A DNA stretch of 64,000 nucleotides from BOG-1155 sp050012495 (GCA_050012495.1 JBEKHB010000001.1:1-64000), one strand, 5' to 3'; numbered from the stretch's first letter, positions 53,638-63,475 are shown. Numbers and translations are program-made. The notes: generated by a model from the sequence alone, not told the origin.

Positions 53638-54552
53638 ATGATACACCTGCAACAACCCGCGTGGGTCTACCTGGGTGGAAAGATGAGACCATGGCATGAG
53701 GCCGTCCTGCATATCTCAAGCGAGGCGGTAACCCGCGGCCTGAATGTCTACGAGGGTCTCAAAGGCTACTGGCAGGAAGATGGGGTTAAATTCGGAATAG
53801 TCGCCATGCCGAGGCACTTCGCCCGGTTGCAGCGCTCGGCCCGGTTGTTACACATCCCCTGTGTAATGGGCTATGAGGATTTCGAGCGGGCATGCCACGA
53901 ACTTGTCCGGGCGCTCTATGAGCCGGAGAGGGATATGTGGATTCGGGCCACTTTGTATGTAATCGAAGGCCATTGGGGCGAGGGCACGGTGGCCGACCTC
54001 GTTCTGACCGCATACCATCAGGACAAAGCGCCGCCCGCGCCGATTGACATCGGCGTGAGCACCTGGCAGCGAGCTGCCGATAACGTGCTGCCTCCGAGCA
54101 TAAAAACCAGCACCAACTATCAAGTGGCGCGCCTTGCACGGATAGAGGGGCGTAGCCGGGGCTACTCCGAAATGATCCTCCTTAACCAATGGGGCCGCGT
54201 GGCTGAGGCAACCGGTGCGGGTGCGCTCATGGTGAAAAACGGTAAGGTTATTACCCCGCCGCCTTCAGAGGGGGCGCTCGAGAGCATCACGACCTGGATT
54301 ATCAGGGACATCTGTGCATCGATGGGCATCGAGTTCATCGTAAGGCCGATCGACCGGACGGAGCTTTACATCGCCGACGAGGTGTATCTCGCGGGCACCC
54401 TTGCAGAGATAACTCCCGTCCGCCGCATCGACGAGTTTCCGCTGCCGCCGGACGGCCCCGTTCTCGCGCGGGTCGCAGCTCGCTACAGAGCAGCCGTCCG
54501 GAGTACCGACCCCCACCAGGCGGTCGACCTTTCCATAATCCCCGGCCGGTAG
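53638..54552 (+). CDS. Class IV (branched-chain/D-amino-acid type) aminotransferase
   Basis: 304 residues from ATG 53638 (AAAAGGGG upstream). AVLHISSEAVTRGLNVYEGL, the cofactor lysine in PSIKTSTNYQVARLA, EMILLNQWGRVAEATGAGALMV and ADEVYLAGTLAEITPVRRID are family marks. It transfers amino groups to 2-oxo acids (branched-chain, D-amino acid, or 4-amino-4-deoxychorismate lyase relatives). It is an odd member of a sugar operon and may supply an amino acid that is attached to the glycan. Confidence 0.86.
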   Translation: MIHLQQPAWVYLGGKMRPWHEAVLHISSEAVTRGLNVYEGLKGYWQEDGVKFGIVAMPRHFARLQRSARLLHIPCVMGYEDFERACHELVRALYEPERDMWIRATLYVIEGHWGEGTVADLVLTAYHQDKAPPAPIDIGVSTWQRAADNVLPPSIKTSTNYQVARLARIEGRSRGYSEMILLNQWGRVAEATGAGALMVKNGKVITPPPSEGALESITTWIIRDICASMGIEFIVRPIDRTELYIADEVYLAGTLAEITPVRRIDEFPLPPDGPVLARVAARYRAAVRSTDPHQAVDLSIIPGR

Positions 54553-54630
54553 CCTGAGTCCTGCCGCAAAAGGCGGCCCGCAGCGAAACTTTCGTTTCCT
54601 AGAGCGAATTCATAAGGAGATGGGGGCTAT

Positions 54631-55416
54631 ATGATGGAATCGATAGGAGAAATTATCAAATACGGCGACCTCCTCTATATGATGGTCTGGAGGGATATAC
54701 GGATAAAGTACAAGCAGTCGGTAATCGGGATCATGTGGGCCGTGTTCATGCCGATGGTCATCGTCGGGACGGGCATATTGGTAAGATACGGTTTTGCGCT
54801 GGCTTCACACGCGCCTGTCGATTTCAATGATCTGGCCGCGGTATCCGTGAAAGCGGTACCCTGGGCATTTTTTGTCTCCACTATCCGTTTCTCGACCGGC
54901 AGTCTTGTGGGGAACCCCAACCTCGTGACCAAGATATACTTCCCGAAGATCATTTTTCCGATTTCCTCGATGTTTTCGCAGATGTTCGATCTTGCAATTG
55001 CCTCGGGCCTCCTGGCGGTAGTGCTGGCTTTCATGCGCATCGGATTGAGCGTCCACCTGCTGTGGGTCCCCATCCTGCTCGCCCTGCTCGTGCTGTGTGC
55101 GACAGGTATGGGAATACTCTTATCCGCGGCCAATCTCTTTTACCGGGACGTGAAATACCTGGTGGAGGTGGTTGTCACCTTTGCCATCTTCTTTACCCCG
55201 GTATTCTATGATGTGTCCATGTTTGGAAAATGGGCGTACATCTTCCTGCTTAATCCCCTGGCCCCGATCCTTGAAGGGATCGCTGCCTGCGTGGTGCATC
55301 ACCGGATGCCTCAGATCGAGTGGATCCTGTACAGCGCGGCCGCGTCCCTGGCAATATTCGCGTGTGCATTCGCGTTCTTTACGAAATTGGAACCGCTGTT
55401 TGCGGAAAGGATTTGA
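54631..55416 (+). CDS. wzm: ABC-2 type polysaccharide exporter permease (Wzm)
   Basis: 261 residues with six membrane helices. DLLYMMVWRDIRIKYKQSVIGIMWAVFMP, RFSTGSLVGNPNLVTKIYFPKIIFP, and FYRDVKYLVEVVVTFAIFFTPVFYD are typical of Wzm. An AAGGAG ribosome site lies upstream; ATG at 54631 or 54634. With the ATP-binding subunit two bases downstream it forms an ABC exporter for a lipid-linked polysaccharide. Confidence 0.93.
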   Translation: MMESIGEIIKYGDLLYMMVWRDIRIKYKQSVIGIMWAVFMPMVIVGTGILVRYGFALASHAPVDFNDLAAVSVKAVPWAFFVSTIRFSTGSLVGNPNLVTKIYFPKIIFPISSMFSQMFDLAIASGLLAVVLAFMRIGLSVHLLWVPILLALLVLCATGMGILLSAANLFYRDVKYLVEVVVTFAIFFTPVFYDVSMFGKWAYIFLLNPLAPILEGIAACVVHHRMPQIEWILYSAAASLAIFACAFAFFTKLEPLFAERI

Positions 55417-55417
55417 A

Positions 55418-56662
55418 ATGAAGACATCTGAGACCGTGCTCGAAATGGATCATGTAGCGAAGAAATTCAAGAAAGGGGAAGCCTTTGATTCCCTGCGGGA
55501 TCTTATACCCGCGCTGTCCGGCAGGGTTTTCACACGCAAGAAAAGGTCCCTGGCCGAACACGAGTTCTGGGCCTTAAAGGACGTATCATTTCAGGTGGCC
55601 AGAGGAGAGGCCTTCGGGATCATAGGGCCTAACGGCGCAGGGAAGAGCACCATCCTCAAACTGCTGTGCCGGGTGATGAAGCCGACCGAAGGGCGCATAG
55701 TCGTGAACGGCACCATGTCGGCCCTCATCGAGGTGGGCGCCGGTTTTCATCCTGACCTCACCGGCCGTGAGAATATTTTTCTCAACGGCGCAATTCTCGG
55801 TATGAAGAAAGAACAAATCAGGAAGAGATTTGACGAGATCGTAGAATTCTCGGGTCTTGCGGATTTCATCGACACCCCGGTCAAACGTTACTCCTCCGGC
55901 ATGTACGCGCGCCTCGGTTTCTCCGTGGCCGCCCATGTAGACCCCGATATCCTGATCGTCGATGAAGTCCTGAGTGTGGGCGACCACTTGTTCCAGGTGA
56001 AGTGCGGACAAAAAATGAAGCAGATAAAAGAAGATGCAGGCGCCACGGTAATATTCGTCTCTCATAACCTTAGGGCGGTAGCCGAGCTGTGCGACAGGCT
56101 GCTTCTTCTCGAACGGGGTGAATGCGTGCAGCTGGGGCCTCCCGGCGAGGTGATCAATTCCTATTTGAACCGAATCCTGCAGCGGCCGGTCTCCTTTACA
56201 CATGGGGTGGGGATATCGAAGGTCACGGTCCGCGGGAGGACAGGTGAGCAGGTGCACTTCGAATCAGGGGAGAAAGCGTGGATCGAGATCGAGGTATGCG
56301 CGACGAAACACGTCAGCGGCCTTGGCCTGGCAATCGGGTTCAAGACCCAGGATCATTGGAGTTTTTTCGACACCTCGACAAGCCGGCTCGGGAAGAGGAC
56401 GTTCTCGGTAGGGCCGGACCGGACCGTCAGGTACACGTTTGAGCTCGATCTGCACCTGGGTCCGGGCAGTTACTATTTCGACGTAGCTCTCTACCGGTAC
56501 GACGCCCAAATGATTTTCGACGAGTTCCTCCAGGCGGGAACGCTGATGATCAGCACCGAGAAGGCTATACATGGGATAGCGAACCTGTATCCCGTCGCCT
56601 ATGAGCAAGATGACATCTCCGACACCTTCGAATTGATGAGGTCGAGACCCGGCGTGGCATAG
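55418..56662 (+). CDS. wzt: ABC exporter ATP-binding protein (Wzt) with C-terminal carbohydrate-binding domain
   Basis: 414 residues. The ATPase has Walker A (GPNGAGKS, Lys 76), signature YSSGM, Walker B (DILIVDEV) and a switch His (VSHNL). After about residue 245 comes the Wzt_C-type domain (ISKVTVRGRTGEQVHFESGEKAWIEIE), which in known systems recognises the capped end of the polymer. The exported glycan is therefore probably end-modified, possibly methylated. The frame open back to 55172 overlaps the permease and is not used. Confidence 0.93.
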   Translation: MKTSETVLEMDHVAKKFKKGEAFDSLRDLIPALSGRVFTRKKRSLAEHEFWALKDVSFQVARGEAFGIIGPNGAGKSTILKLLCRVMKPTEGRIVVNGTMSALIEVGAGFHPDLTGRENIFLNGAILGMKKEQIRKRFDEIVEFSGLADFIDTPVKRYSSGMYARLGFSVAAHVDPDILIVDEVLSVGDHLFQVKCGQKMKQIKEDAGATVIFVSHNLRAVAELCDRLLLLERGECVQLGPPGEVINSYLNRILQRPVSFTHGVGISKVTVRGRTGEQVHFESGEKAWIEIEVCATKHVSGLGLAIGFKTQDHWSFFDTSTSRLGKRTFSVGPDRTVRYTFELDLHLGPGSYYFDVALYRYDAQMIFDEFLQAGTLMISTEKAIHGIANLYPVAYEQDDISDTFELMRSRPGVA

Positions 56663-56809
56663 TTCAACAATAATAGGTCGACTATGACCCGGAGGGCCTC
56701 ATTCTTAATTCAGGGATAATCATGGTTACCGATCACACATCATTGCCGGACAACTCACAGGACAGGGCCATACGTAAAGGCTAAAAAGGAATAAGACGGG
56801 AGGGTGCGT

Positions 56810-57856
56810 ATGTCAGGCATGCCTTGGATAAAGAACATGGGCAAGCAGATGCTTGCGGCGAGATGCGCCGCCGCTCAGGGATTGCGCGTGAAGCTCTTTC
56901 GCGATTGGCAGCCGGAGCTCGATGAAGCCCTCGAAAGCTTGCCCGAGAACGAACTCCTCCCTCACGATCTGTTCCGCTCCCTCATGAAGATGACGGACCC
57001 GAAAATGAGACAGATAAGTCTGATCAGGGAACATGGAGTGCCCGTCGCTTTGGCCGGCCTCAGAAACAGGTGGGGCTATTGGGAGCCCGTCACGCAATGG
57101 ATTGTGCCGGGAGTGCTCTTCCCCGTAAAAGAAGGCTATATGTCCCGGGTGCTGCCGGCCCTTGATCTCCAGATTCAAATCGCGTGGTGGAGATGGAACG
57201 AGCCACCGCCAAAAATGGATTGCATAAAACAAATAAAAATGACGCCTACCAGGGGCATGTCCTGTTCCGAGGATTTTGAGCACTACTGGCGCCGGTCAGG
57301 CCACATGAAAACTATTCAGAAGGCGAGAAACAGGTGCAAAGGCTTTGAATTGAGGACTAACACACCGAATGCCGCGGAATGGACTATCAGGAATTGGGAT
57401 GCCAAGTGGCGCACACCCGGGACGGGAGAGTCCCCGGACCTGGCCGAAAGGCTCCTGGTTGCCCGGTGCCTGGAAGAACGGGGACTGCATCACACGCTCC
57501 TGCTTTCCGACAAGGACGAACCGGTCGCCGGCGGCACCCTCATGGCAGATCGCAACGAAGTCGTGCTGCATTGCAACTACCGCAATCCGAAGTACGACTG
57601 GTACAGTGTGATGAACCGGCTCGCAGAGTTAACGTTCTATTGGGCAAAAGAAAGGGGATTTACAAAAATTGACATGGGCGGCTCTTTCGACTACAAGGAG
57701 AAATGGGCGCCGGAGGCCGGCCAGAAATGGGAGTTCACCGTGTGCCCCGAATATGTCCTCTATAAAGGACGGATATCCGTATTTGCGGGGAAAGTGCGGA
57801 ACGGACTGAAGCGCTGTTCCGGAAGACCTGCCTCATTGAATCCATCTGCGAGCTAA
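56810..57856 (+). CDS. GNAT/FemAB-like acyltransferase
   Basis: 348 residues from ATG 56810 (GGGAGGG upstream). No helix or signal sequence. AWWRWNEPPPKMDCIKQIKMTP, HWRRSGHMKTIQKARNRCKGF-like region, and HHTLLLSDKDEPVAGGTLMADRNEVVLHCNYRN, then FDYKEKWAPEAGQKW are a CelD/BioF2-like acyltransferase pattern of the GNAT superfamily. It may attach acyl or amino-acyl groups to a glycan or lipid. Isolated by about 140 bases from the exporter and close to the pyruvyltransferase. Confidence 0.72.
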   Translation: MSGMPWIKNMGKQMLAARCAAAQGLRVKLFRDWQPELDEALESLPENELLPHDLFRSLMKMTDPKMRQISLIREHGVPVALAGLRNRWGYWEPVTQWIVPGVLFPVKEGYMSRVLPALDLQIQIAWWRWNEPPPKMDCIKQIKMTPTRGMSCSEDFEHYWRRSGHMKTIQKARNRCKGFELRTNTPNAAEWTIRNWDAKWRTPGTGESPDLAERLLVARCLEERGLHHTLLLSDKDEPVAGGTLMADRNEVVLHCNYRNPKYDWYSVMNRLAELTFYWAKERGFTKIDMGGSFDYKEKWAPEAGQKWEFTVCPEYVLYKGRISVFAGKVRNGLKRCSGRPASLNPSAS

Positions 57857-57866
57857 GAGGTTCTCC

Positions 57867-59303
57867 ATGTCCTATCCCGCACCCACATTTCAGCCGCTGC
57901 CGGTGAGCCCCCGTGGGGTCCGCCCGGAGGGCAGCCCCCGGGAAGCCAAGGGCCGGCCGCGAATCGGGCTCCTCAGCCCCTATACGGGTTCCAACCTGGG
58001 CGACGCCGCCATCATCGAATCGGCACGGACCCACCTGCTGCGGCTCTTTCCCGACGCCGGGATGCTGCTGATCGTCCTTAACTGCGGCCGCGCCTCAAGG
58101 GCCCACGGCCTCGACTCCTTTCCACTGACTGCCGTGCCCCGCGCGTTTTATTTTACCGTGGCGGATGCGCTGCCCGCGGAGGCTCCCGTCGGCGACGGGT
58201 CGCCGCCCGCCCGCCCGCCCGCACTTCCCGGAGGGATGAGATCCGCTCTCAAGGGAGCGGCAAGGCACGTCCCTCTGGTCCTGCCGGCAGCCCAGCGGCT
58301 CCGGGACCACCTTCATGGGGCTGCGCTCGAAGCGCTCCACCTCATGGAGTCGTGGCGCATGGTGAAAAGCCTGGACTGCCTGGTAGTCGTCGGCGGCGGC
58401 CAGTTCGACGACGAATTCGGAGGACCCTGGGCTCACCCCTACTCGATGTTGAAGTGGACCAGGCTAGCCGCGAAAGAGGGCGTCCCTGTCTCTTTTATCG
58501 GTACAGGGGTGGACAAGCTCCGATATCCTCTCAGCCGTCTATTTTTACGCAACACCCTTTCCAGGGCACAACGCGTCTCTTTGCGCGATGCGGGGTCTCT
58601 CGACATGCTGCGCCGTATGGGCATCCAAGGCGATCTCATTTACTGTCCTGATCTGGCCTTCGGGCTCGCACAGCCCCGTGGTGATACGCCATTTCCTCAC
58701 TCGTTACCGCCGCAGCGTCTCACCATAGGTCTCAGTCCTATTGCGTACGGTCTTCCCGGCAGTTGGCCGACAGATCTTTTGGCGCTTTTCAATCGATATT
58801 GGCGAGAATGGGAGTCCTTCGCGGTTTCCCTCCTCGACTCCGGTCATGCCGTCTCGCTCTTCTGCACCGACGACGCAGACCTTCGATTGACCCGGCGGCT
58901 TTATGATCGGCTCAAAGTCATGCCCAATGTCAATGGCCGCGTGCATCTCCTGCCCGGGCTCAGTCTCCCCCGGCTCATGTCCGGACTGAAGACGTTTGAC
59001 GCCGTCGTCGCAAGCCGCCTGCACGGGTGCCTCCTGAGCCATCTCTGCGGGACACCTGCCCTGGCGATCTCCTATCGCAGGAAGGTAGCCGCGCATATGG
59101 CCGATATGGGACAAGAACGCTTCTCTCTGGATTTCGAAAACTTTACTGCAACGGAAGCACGCCGGTCCCTCTTCGACCTGCTCGGAGACCGGGAGGCACT
59201 TTCAGCCTCGCTCGCGCGCGCATGCGAGGTAAAACGCAAAGCCGTGGAAGAGGAATTCGTAGCCGTGGGCAAAAAACTCACGTTAAGGAGCGGCAATAAA
59301 TGA
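57867..59303 (+). CDS. Polysaccharide pyruvyl transferase family protein
   Basis: 478 residues: IGLLSPYTGSNLGDAAIIE, VVVGGGQFDDEFGGPW, FIGTGVDKLRYPLSRLFLRN, SLRDAGSLDMLRRMG, and the C-terminal VVASRLHGCLLSHLCGTPALAISY. The family (WcaK/CsaB type) adds pyruvate ketals to sugars from phosphoenolpyruvate. Start ATG 57867; a four-base overlap with the next gene at the end. Pyruvate would add negative charge to the exported glycan. Confidence 0.9.
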   Translation: MSYPAPTFQPLPVSPRGVRPEGSPREAKGRPRIGLLSPYTGSNLGDAAIIESARTHLLRLFPDAGMLLIVLNCGRASRAHGLDSFPLTAVPRAFYFTVADALPAEAPVGDGSPPARPPALPGGMRSALKGAARHVPLVLPAAQRLRDHLHGAALEALHLMESWRMVKSLDCLVVVGGGQFDDEFGGPWAHPYSMLKWTRLAAKEGVPVSFIGTGVDKLRYPLSRLFLRNTLSRAQRVSLRDAGSLDMLRRMGIQGDLIYCPDLAFGLAQPRGDTPFPHSLPPQRLTIGLSPIAYGLPGSWPTDLLALFNRYWREWESFAVSLLDSGHAVSLFCTDDADLRLTRRLYDRLKVMPNVNGRVHLLPGLSLPRLMSGLKTFDAVVASRLHGCLLSHLCGTPALAISYRRKVAAHMADMGQERFSLDFENFTATEARRSLFDLLGDREALSASLARACEVKRKAVEEEFVAVGKKLTLRSGNK

Positions 59304-60349
59304 CGGTGTCAAGAACCAACAGGTCCGGACGGGCCAAACCGGCGACGGACGGGCCCCTTGTCGCTGTCGTCACGCCTTTCTTCAATACCGCGGCGTACCT
59401 GGACGAATGCATTCAAAGCGTGGCCGGCCAGACCTACACGAATTGGGAATATATTCTGGCGGATAACTGCAGCACCGATAATTCGGCTCATATCGTGGAA
59501 AAGTACGCGGCATCCGATAAGAGAATCCGCCTGATCCGGGAGGTCGAATTCCTGGGACAGACCGAGAACTATAACCGGGCCCTTACGTATATATCGCCGG
59601 GAAGCACGTACTGCAAAATCGTTCAGGCCGACGACTGGATCTATCCAGCCTGCCTGGAGGAGATGATCGAGGTTGCCGAATCGGGCCACAACGTGGGCCT
59701 GGTTTCATCCTTTACGCTCTATGGAGACCACGCCGGCCACGGCGGCCTGCCCCTCGCCGGGGGACCGGTCTATCCGGGCACGGAGGCAGCGAGGGCTTTC
59801 CTCCTCAAGGGCAAGACCCTCTTCGGCTCGCCGACCTGCGTCATGTACCTGAGCGATGCCGTCCGATCCCGCGAGCCGTTTTTTTCCACCACCACGCGTT
59901 ATTTCGAGGACACCGAGGCATGCCTCGACATACTGCGGGACCATGAGTTCGGGTTCGTGCCACAGGTGCTGAGCTTCAACCGGCGCGACAACGACTCCAT
60001 CTGGAGCGGATTGAAACAGTATAACCCCTATGTCCTCCACGAGGTCATGCTCCTCCACCTTTTCGGGCGCCATTTCCTCGACCGGGGGGAGTTCGCCCGG
60101 CGGCTTCGTCAGCTTGAAGACGTCTATTACGACTTGCTCGCGCAAGCCGCTCTCAAGGGATATGGGAAGGACTTCTGGGCGTTTCACCTCCAGGGACTGG
60201 CGAGCGTCGGGCAGAAGGTCAACTACGGAAAGGTCGTCTTCCGGGCCTTCCCTATCATGGCCTACTCCTTATTGAAGCCGCAGCGGGGCGTCCGTGCCCT
60301 CTGGCGCAGGTGCTTCAGGGCGAGTGGCGAGGTGGCGAGTGGCGAGTAA
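59300..60349 (+). CDS. GT2 family glycosyltransferase
   Basis: 349 residues: VAVVTPFFNTAAYLDECIQSV, ILADNCSTDNSAHIVEKYA, and the metal-binding QADDWIYPACLEEM. An ATGA overlap with the pyruvyltransferase couples the two. The C-terminus reads ASGEVASGE from a 15-base-unit repeat (about 60319-60346), a likely slippage-prone end. Confidence 0.88.
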   Translation: MTVSRTNRSGRAKPATDGPLVAVVTPFFNTAAYLDECIQSVAGQTYTNWEYILADNCSTDNSAHIVEKYAASDKRIRLIREVEFLGQTENYNRALTYISPGSTYCKIVQADDWIYPACLEEMIEVAESGHNVGLVSSFTLYGDHAGHGGLPLAGGPVYPGTEAARAFLLKGKTLFGSPTCVMYLSDAVRSREPFFSTTTRYFEDTEACLDILRDHEFGFVPQVLSFNRRDNDSIWSGLKQYNPYVLHEVMLLHLFGRHFLDRGEFARRLRQLEDVYYDLLAQAALKGYGKDFWAFHLQGLASVGQKVNYGKVVFRAFPIMAYSLLKPQRGVRALWRRCFRASGEVASGE

Positions 60350-60443
60350 GAAATTTAACGCAATGGGTTTCACTCTGAACCCGTCTTTCGGCACCCATCA
60401 CGCAGCACTCCTCACTATGCACTGTACGGAGGGGTAACTCATC

Positions 60444-61205
60444 ATGCCGGCCACACTAAGCCTGCCATCGACCGAATTCAGTCATCCGAAATCATATGCC
60501 TGGCTCTACAGCGGGGATTCGAGCGTCGCCCACTTCTTTACTACGCGGTTGCGCATAATCCTTGATCTGATCCGCGACTACGAAGGCGGGAAAGTCCTGG
60601 ACGTGGGTTGCGGGCCCGGTATACTGATAGGCCGCCTCGCCGAGAGGAACCGCGTAGTCGGGTTGGATATATCCCAAGAAATGATACGGGAATGCGCTGT
60701 ATCCCTCCGCGGCTCCGGCTCGGTTTTTTTGACGGGAAGCGCCGAGGACCTGCCGCTGCGGGATACAACATTCGATGTCGTGGTCGGAATGGGCGTACTC
60801 GAATACGTTGCAGACGCGCACAAGGCCCTGGGCGAGTTCAGCAGGGTGGCGAAGAAAGGCGGCATGGTCGTCGTATCCATGCTGAATAAAATGAGCCCTT
60901 ACAGGCTTTGGGAGCGGACCGGCTGGGGCTGGACACAGTCGATCAGCAAAAAGCTGGCGAGAAGACCGGCCCCCCACCGCGACGAGCTGCACCTCCTCTC
61001 GGAGAGAGGGCTGCGCGGGCTGGCCGAATCCAACGGTCTTGAAGTCGACGATGTGGTCTACTATGATTTCAACCTGTTCCTCCCTCCCCTCGACAGGTAC
61101 ATGCCGCGAAGAGCCATGAGGATGAACAGGCGACTTGAGCACTTTTCCAGCAATTATCTGAAATGGATCGGTACCGGGTTCGTCGTCGCGGCCAAAAAAA
61201 AATAA
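60444..61205 (+). CDS. Class I SAM-dependent methyltransferase
   Basis: 253 residues: VLDVGCGPGILIGRLA, VGLDISQEMIREC, DLPLRDTTFDVVVGMGVLEYVAD and VAKKGGMVVVSMLNKMSP are class I motifs I to IV. Substrate unknown; candidates are a sugar of the exported glycan or a lipid carrier. It is followed directly by the bifunctional glycosyltransferase. Confidence 0.88.
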   Translation: MPATLSLPSTEFSHPKSYAWLYSGDSSVAHFFTTRLRIILDLIRDYEGGKVLDVGCGPGILIGRLAERNRVVGLDISQEMIRECAVSLRGSGSVFLTGSAEDLPLRDTTFDVVVGMGVLEYVADAHKALGEFSRVAKKGGMVVVSMLNKMSPYRLWERTGWGWTQSISKKLARRPAPHRDELHLLSERGLRGLAESNGLEVDDVVYYDFNLFLPPLDRYMPRRAMRMNRRLEHFSSNYLKWIGTGFVVAAKKK

Positions 61206-61246
61206 CCCATATCCGCTTTTTAAAAAGGGAAAAGAGGGCGGCCTTT

Positions 61247-63475
61247 ATGAACAACCCACGCATATCGGTAATAATCTGCTCCTGCAACCGTGCGGCAGGT
61301 CTTTCCGGCCTGTTCAACGACTTCAGGGCCAAAAGCGCCGGCCTGCCCGCATCCGCATGGGAGATATTGTTCGTCGACAATGGATCGACGGACAACACCG
61401 CTGAAATAGTTGATCGCTGCGCGCTGGAGTTGTCCCTCCCCCTTCGCTACGTTGCAGAGCCGCGCCGCGGCAAATCTCACGCCCTCAATAGGGGGGTGGA
61501 GGAGGCCGCAAGCGGCTTCCTCGTCTTTACAGACGACGATATCATACTCGATCAGGCATGGTTTGCCGAGGTTCTTGAAGCATCGGAAAGGCAATCCTAT
61601 GATATGTTCGGCGGCAGGGTTATCGCCGTACTGCCGCCTGGCATGCCTCCATGGCTGCTGGATAAAAACAACAGGCCCCTCGTCGGCGGTCCTTTGGTGA
61701 CCCACGACCAGGGGGACGACGAGCGGGAATACGATGCGTCCATGCATAGACCCATAGGCGCAAATATGTTCATCCGTAGAAAGCTGTTCGAAAAACTCGG
61801 CCTCTTTCGCACAGACCTCGGTCCCCTTGAGAGAGGCGGCGTCTATGGCGAAGACAGCGAGCTGGCGCTCCGCTTCATGCTGGCGGGAGAAAGGGCGCTC
61901 TATTACCCCAGGGTCATCGTCTATCACCCCATTCTTAAAGACAGGATCCGCAAAGCTTTTTTCCATCGCTATTACTTCAATTGCGGCCGGGGGAGCGCGC
62001 GCTTTATGGACCCGATCCCCGGGACCACCCGCTACTTCAACATTCCACGATACCAGTTGCGCCGCGCCTTCGTCGATCTTTGCAGGTTCGGGCTGTCGGA
62101 CGTTTTCCTTCCTCCCGGCGAGCGGTTCCGGCGCAAAGTGCAGCTCCTCTTTCTCTTCGGCATAATTGCGGAATATTACGCAGGCAGACAGCGCCGTGTC
62201 CCCCCTCCCGTCGCTGAACCGCACGAAAGCGCAAGGCCGGCCCCGGTCCCGAAGAGCGTGGCAGCTGAATCGCGACCGGCTGAGGGACCCCTCTTCCCCT
62301 TCGTAGGGGTGATAGGTCTTGTGCCTGACGTCTGGGGTGATTACTGGCAGGTCCGCCAGCACGTGCTCACCCGTCTCGCCCGTTACTTTTTTGTCGTATG
62401 GGTCAATCCTGCCCGCTCCCTGCCGGAGGACCTCCACGAAATCTGTGCGCAAGAGGGCATTGACGAGGGGCCGCAAATGGCAGGATTTCACGTGTATACG
62501 CCACAATTCAGGCTGTCAAAGATATGCCGCCCCGGACTGCTCGCAGACTTCTTTTTCGATCTTCGCCTGCGACAAGCACGCAAAATCCTCGAAAAAAAAG
62601 GATGCAAGAAAATAATTACCTATATCTGGCGGCCCGAGTATGAAAGGGCCCTTTCCTCCCTGCCGGGCAACCTCGCCTGCTATCACATCGACGACGAATA
62701 TACCTTTTCCGAGGAGGAAGTGCCGACGGACCCGGTAGAGACAAGGTTGATCAAGAGAGTCGATCAGGTCTTTGTTCATTCCCAGGGGCTGTTTGAAAAG
62801 AAGGGGGGACTCAACCCTCGTACGATGGTCGTTCCGAACGGGGTGGACTATGACGCCTACGCACTCCCCCACGCGGAACCCGCCGATTTGCGGTCCGTTC
62901 CGAAACCGAGGATCGGCTATACGGGCATTCTCAAGACACAGCTCGACTGGCCCCTTCTCCTGCAATTGGCACGCAGGCATCCGGAGTGGTCGTTTGTGTT
63001 TGTCGGCCCTCGCAATGGCTCGCAAACTGAGATCTTACGATGGGTAGAAACACTCTTAAGCCTTGCGAACGTCTACTTCCTGGGCGGCAAATCACCCCGG
63101 TCGCTGGCCTCCTACCCCCAGCACTTCGACGTGGCTGTCATGCCGTACCGCGTCAATAGTTACACGAACCACATCTATCCGTTGAAATTGCACGAGTACC
63201 TGGCGAGCGGCTGTCCCGTCGTCGGCTCTAAAATCCGGTCGCTCTCCCAGTTACAGGACGTGGTGAGGCTTGCCGGGACGGCTGACGAGTGGTCCGCCGC
63301 GCTCTCCGATGCGCTCTCTCCCTCAGCCCGCTCCGGAAAGGCGGTGGAGAGGCGCCGGATGGTTGCGAAGGACCACGACTGGAACCGCATCGTGCACACC
63401 ATTGCACTCGCGTTATGCACGCTTGCAGAGCCGGAGAGTGCGCGGTTCATGGAGAGGGCCTCTCTCCAGCAATAG
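61247..63475 (+). CDS. Two-domain glycosyltransferase (GT2 + GT4-like fusion)
   Basis: 742 residues from ATG 61247. The first domain (about 1-300) is GT2: ISVIICSCNRAAGLSGLF, LFVDNGSTDNTAEIVD, GKSHALNRGVEEA, FTDDDIILDQ. A Pro/Ala-rich linker near 320-345 joins it to a GT-B domain (about 350-720) with KPRIGYTGILKTQLDWPLLLQLARRH, FLGGKSPRSLASYPQHFD and HEYLASGCPVVGSKI. Two activities in one chain could add two sugars in turn. The longer frame from 61163 is not needed. Confidence 0.9.
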   Translation: MNNPRISVIICSCNRAAGLSGLFNDFRAKSAGLPASAWEILFVDNGSTDNTAEIVDRCALELSLPLRYVAEPRRGKSHALNRGVEEAASGFLVFTDDDIILDQAWFAEVLEASERQSYDMFGGRVIAVLPPGMPPWLLDKNNRPLVGGPLVTHDQGDDEREYDASMHRPIGANMFIRRKLFEKLGLFRTDLGPLERGGVYGEDSELALRFMLAGERALYYPRVIVYHPILKDRIRKAFFHRYYFNCGRGSARFMDPIPGTTRYFNIPRYQLRRAFVDLCRFGLSDVFLPPGERFRRKVQLLFLFGIIAEYYAGRQRRVPPPVAEPHESARPAPVPKSVAAESRPAEGPLFPFVGVIGLVPDVWGDYWQVRQHVLTRLARYFFVVWVNPARSLPEDLHEICAQEGIDEGPQMAGFHVYTPQFRLSKICRPGLLADFFFDLRLRQARKILEKKGCKKIITYIWRPEYERALSSLPGNLACYHIDDEYTFSEEEVPTDPVETRLIKRVDQVFVHSQGLFEKKGGLNPRTMVVPNGVDYDAYALPHAEPADLRSVPKPRIGYTGILKTQLDWPLLLQLARRHPEWSFVFVGPRNGSQTEILRWVETLLSLANVYFLGGKSPRSLASYPQHFDVAVMPYRVNSYTNHIYPLKLHEYLASGCPVVGSKIRSLSQLQDVVRLAGTADEWSAALSDALSPSARSGKAVERRRMVAKDHDWNRIVHTIALALCTLAEPESARFMERASLQQ

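Noticed and set aside
61220..62506. 428-codon minus-strand frame opposite the fused glycosyltransferase
   Set aside because: Shadow frame; the sense gene has full motifs.
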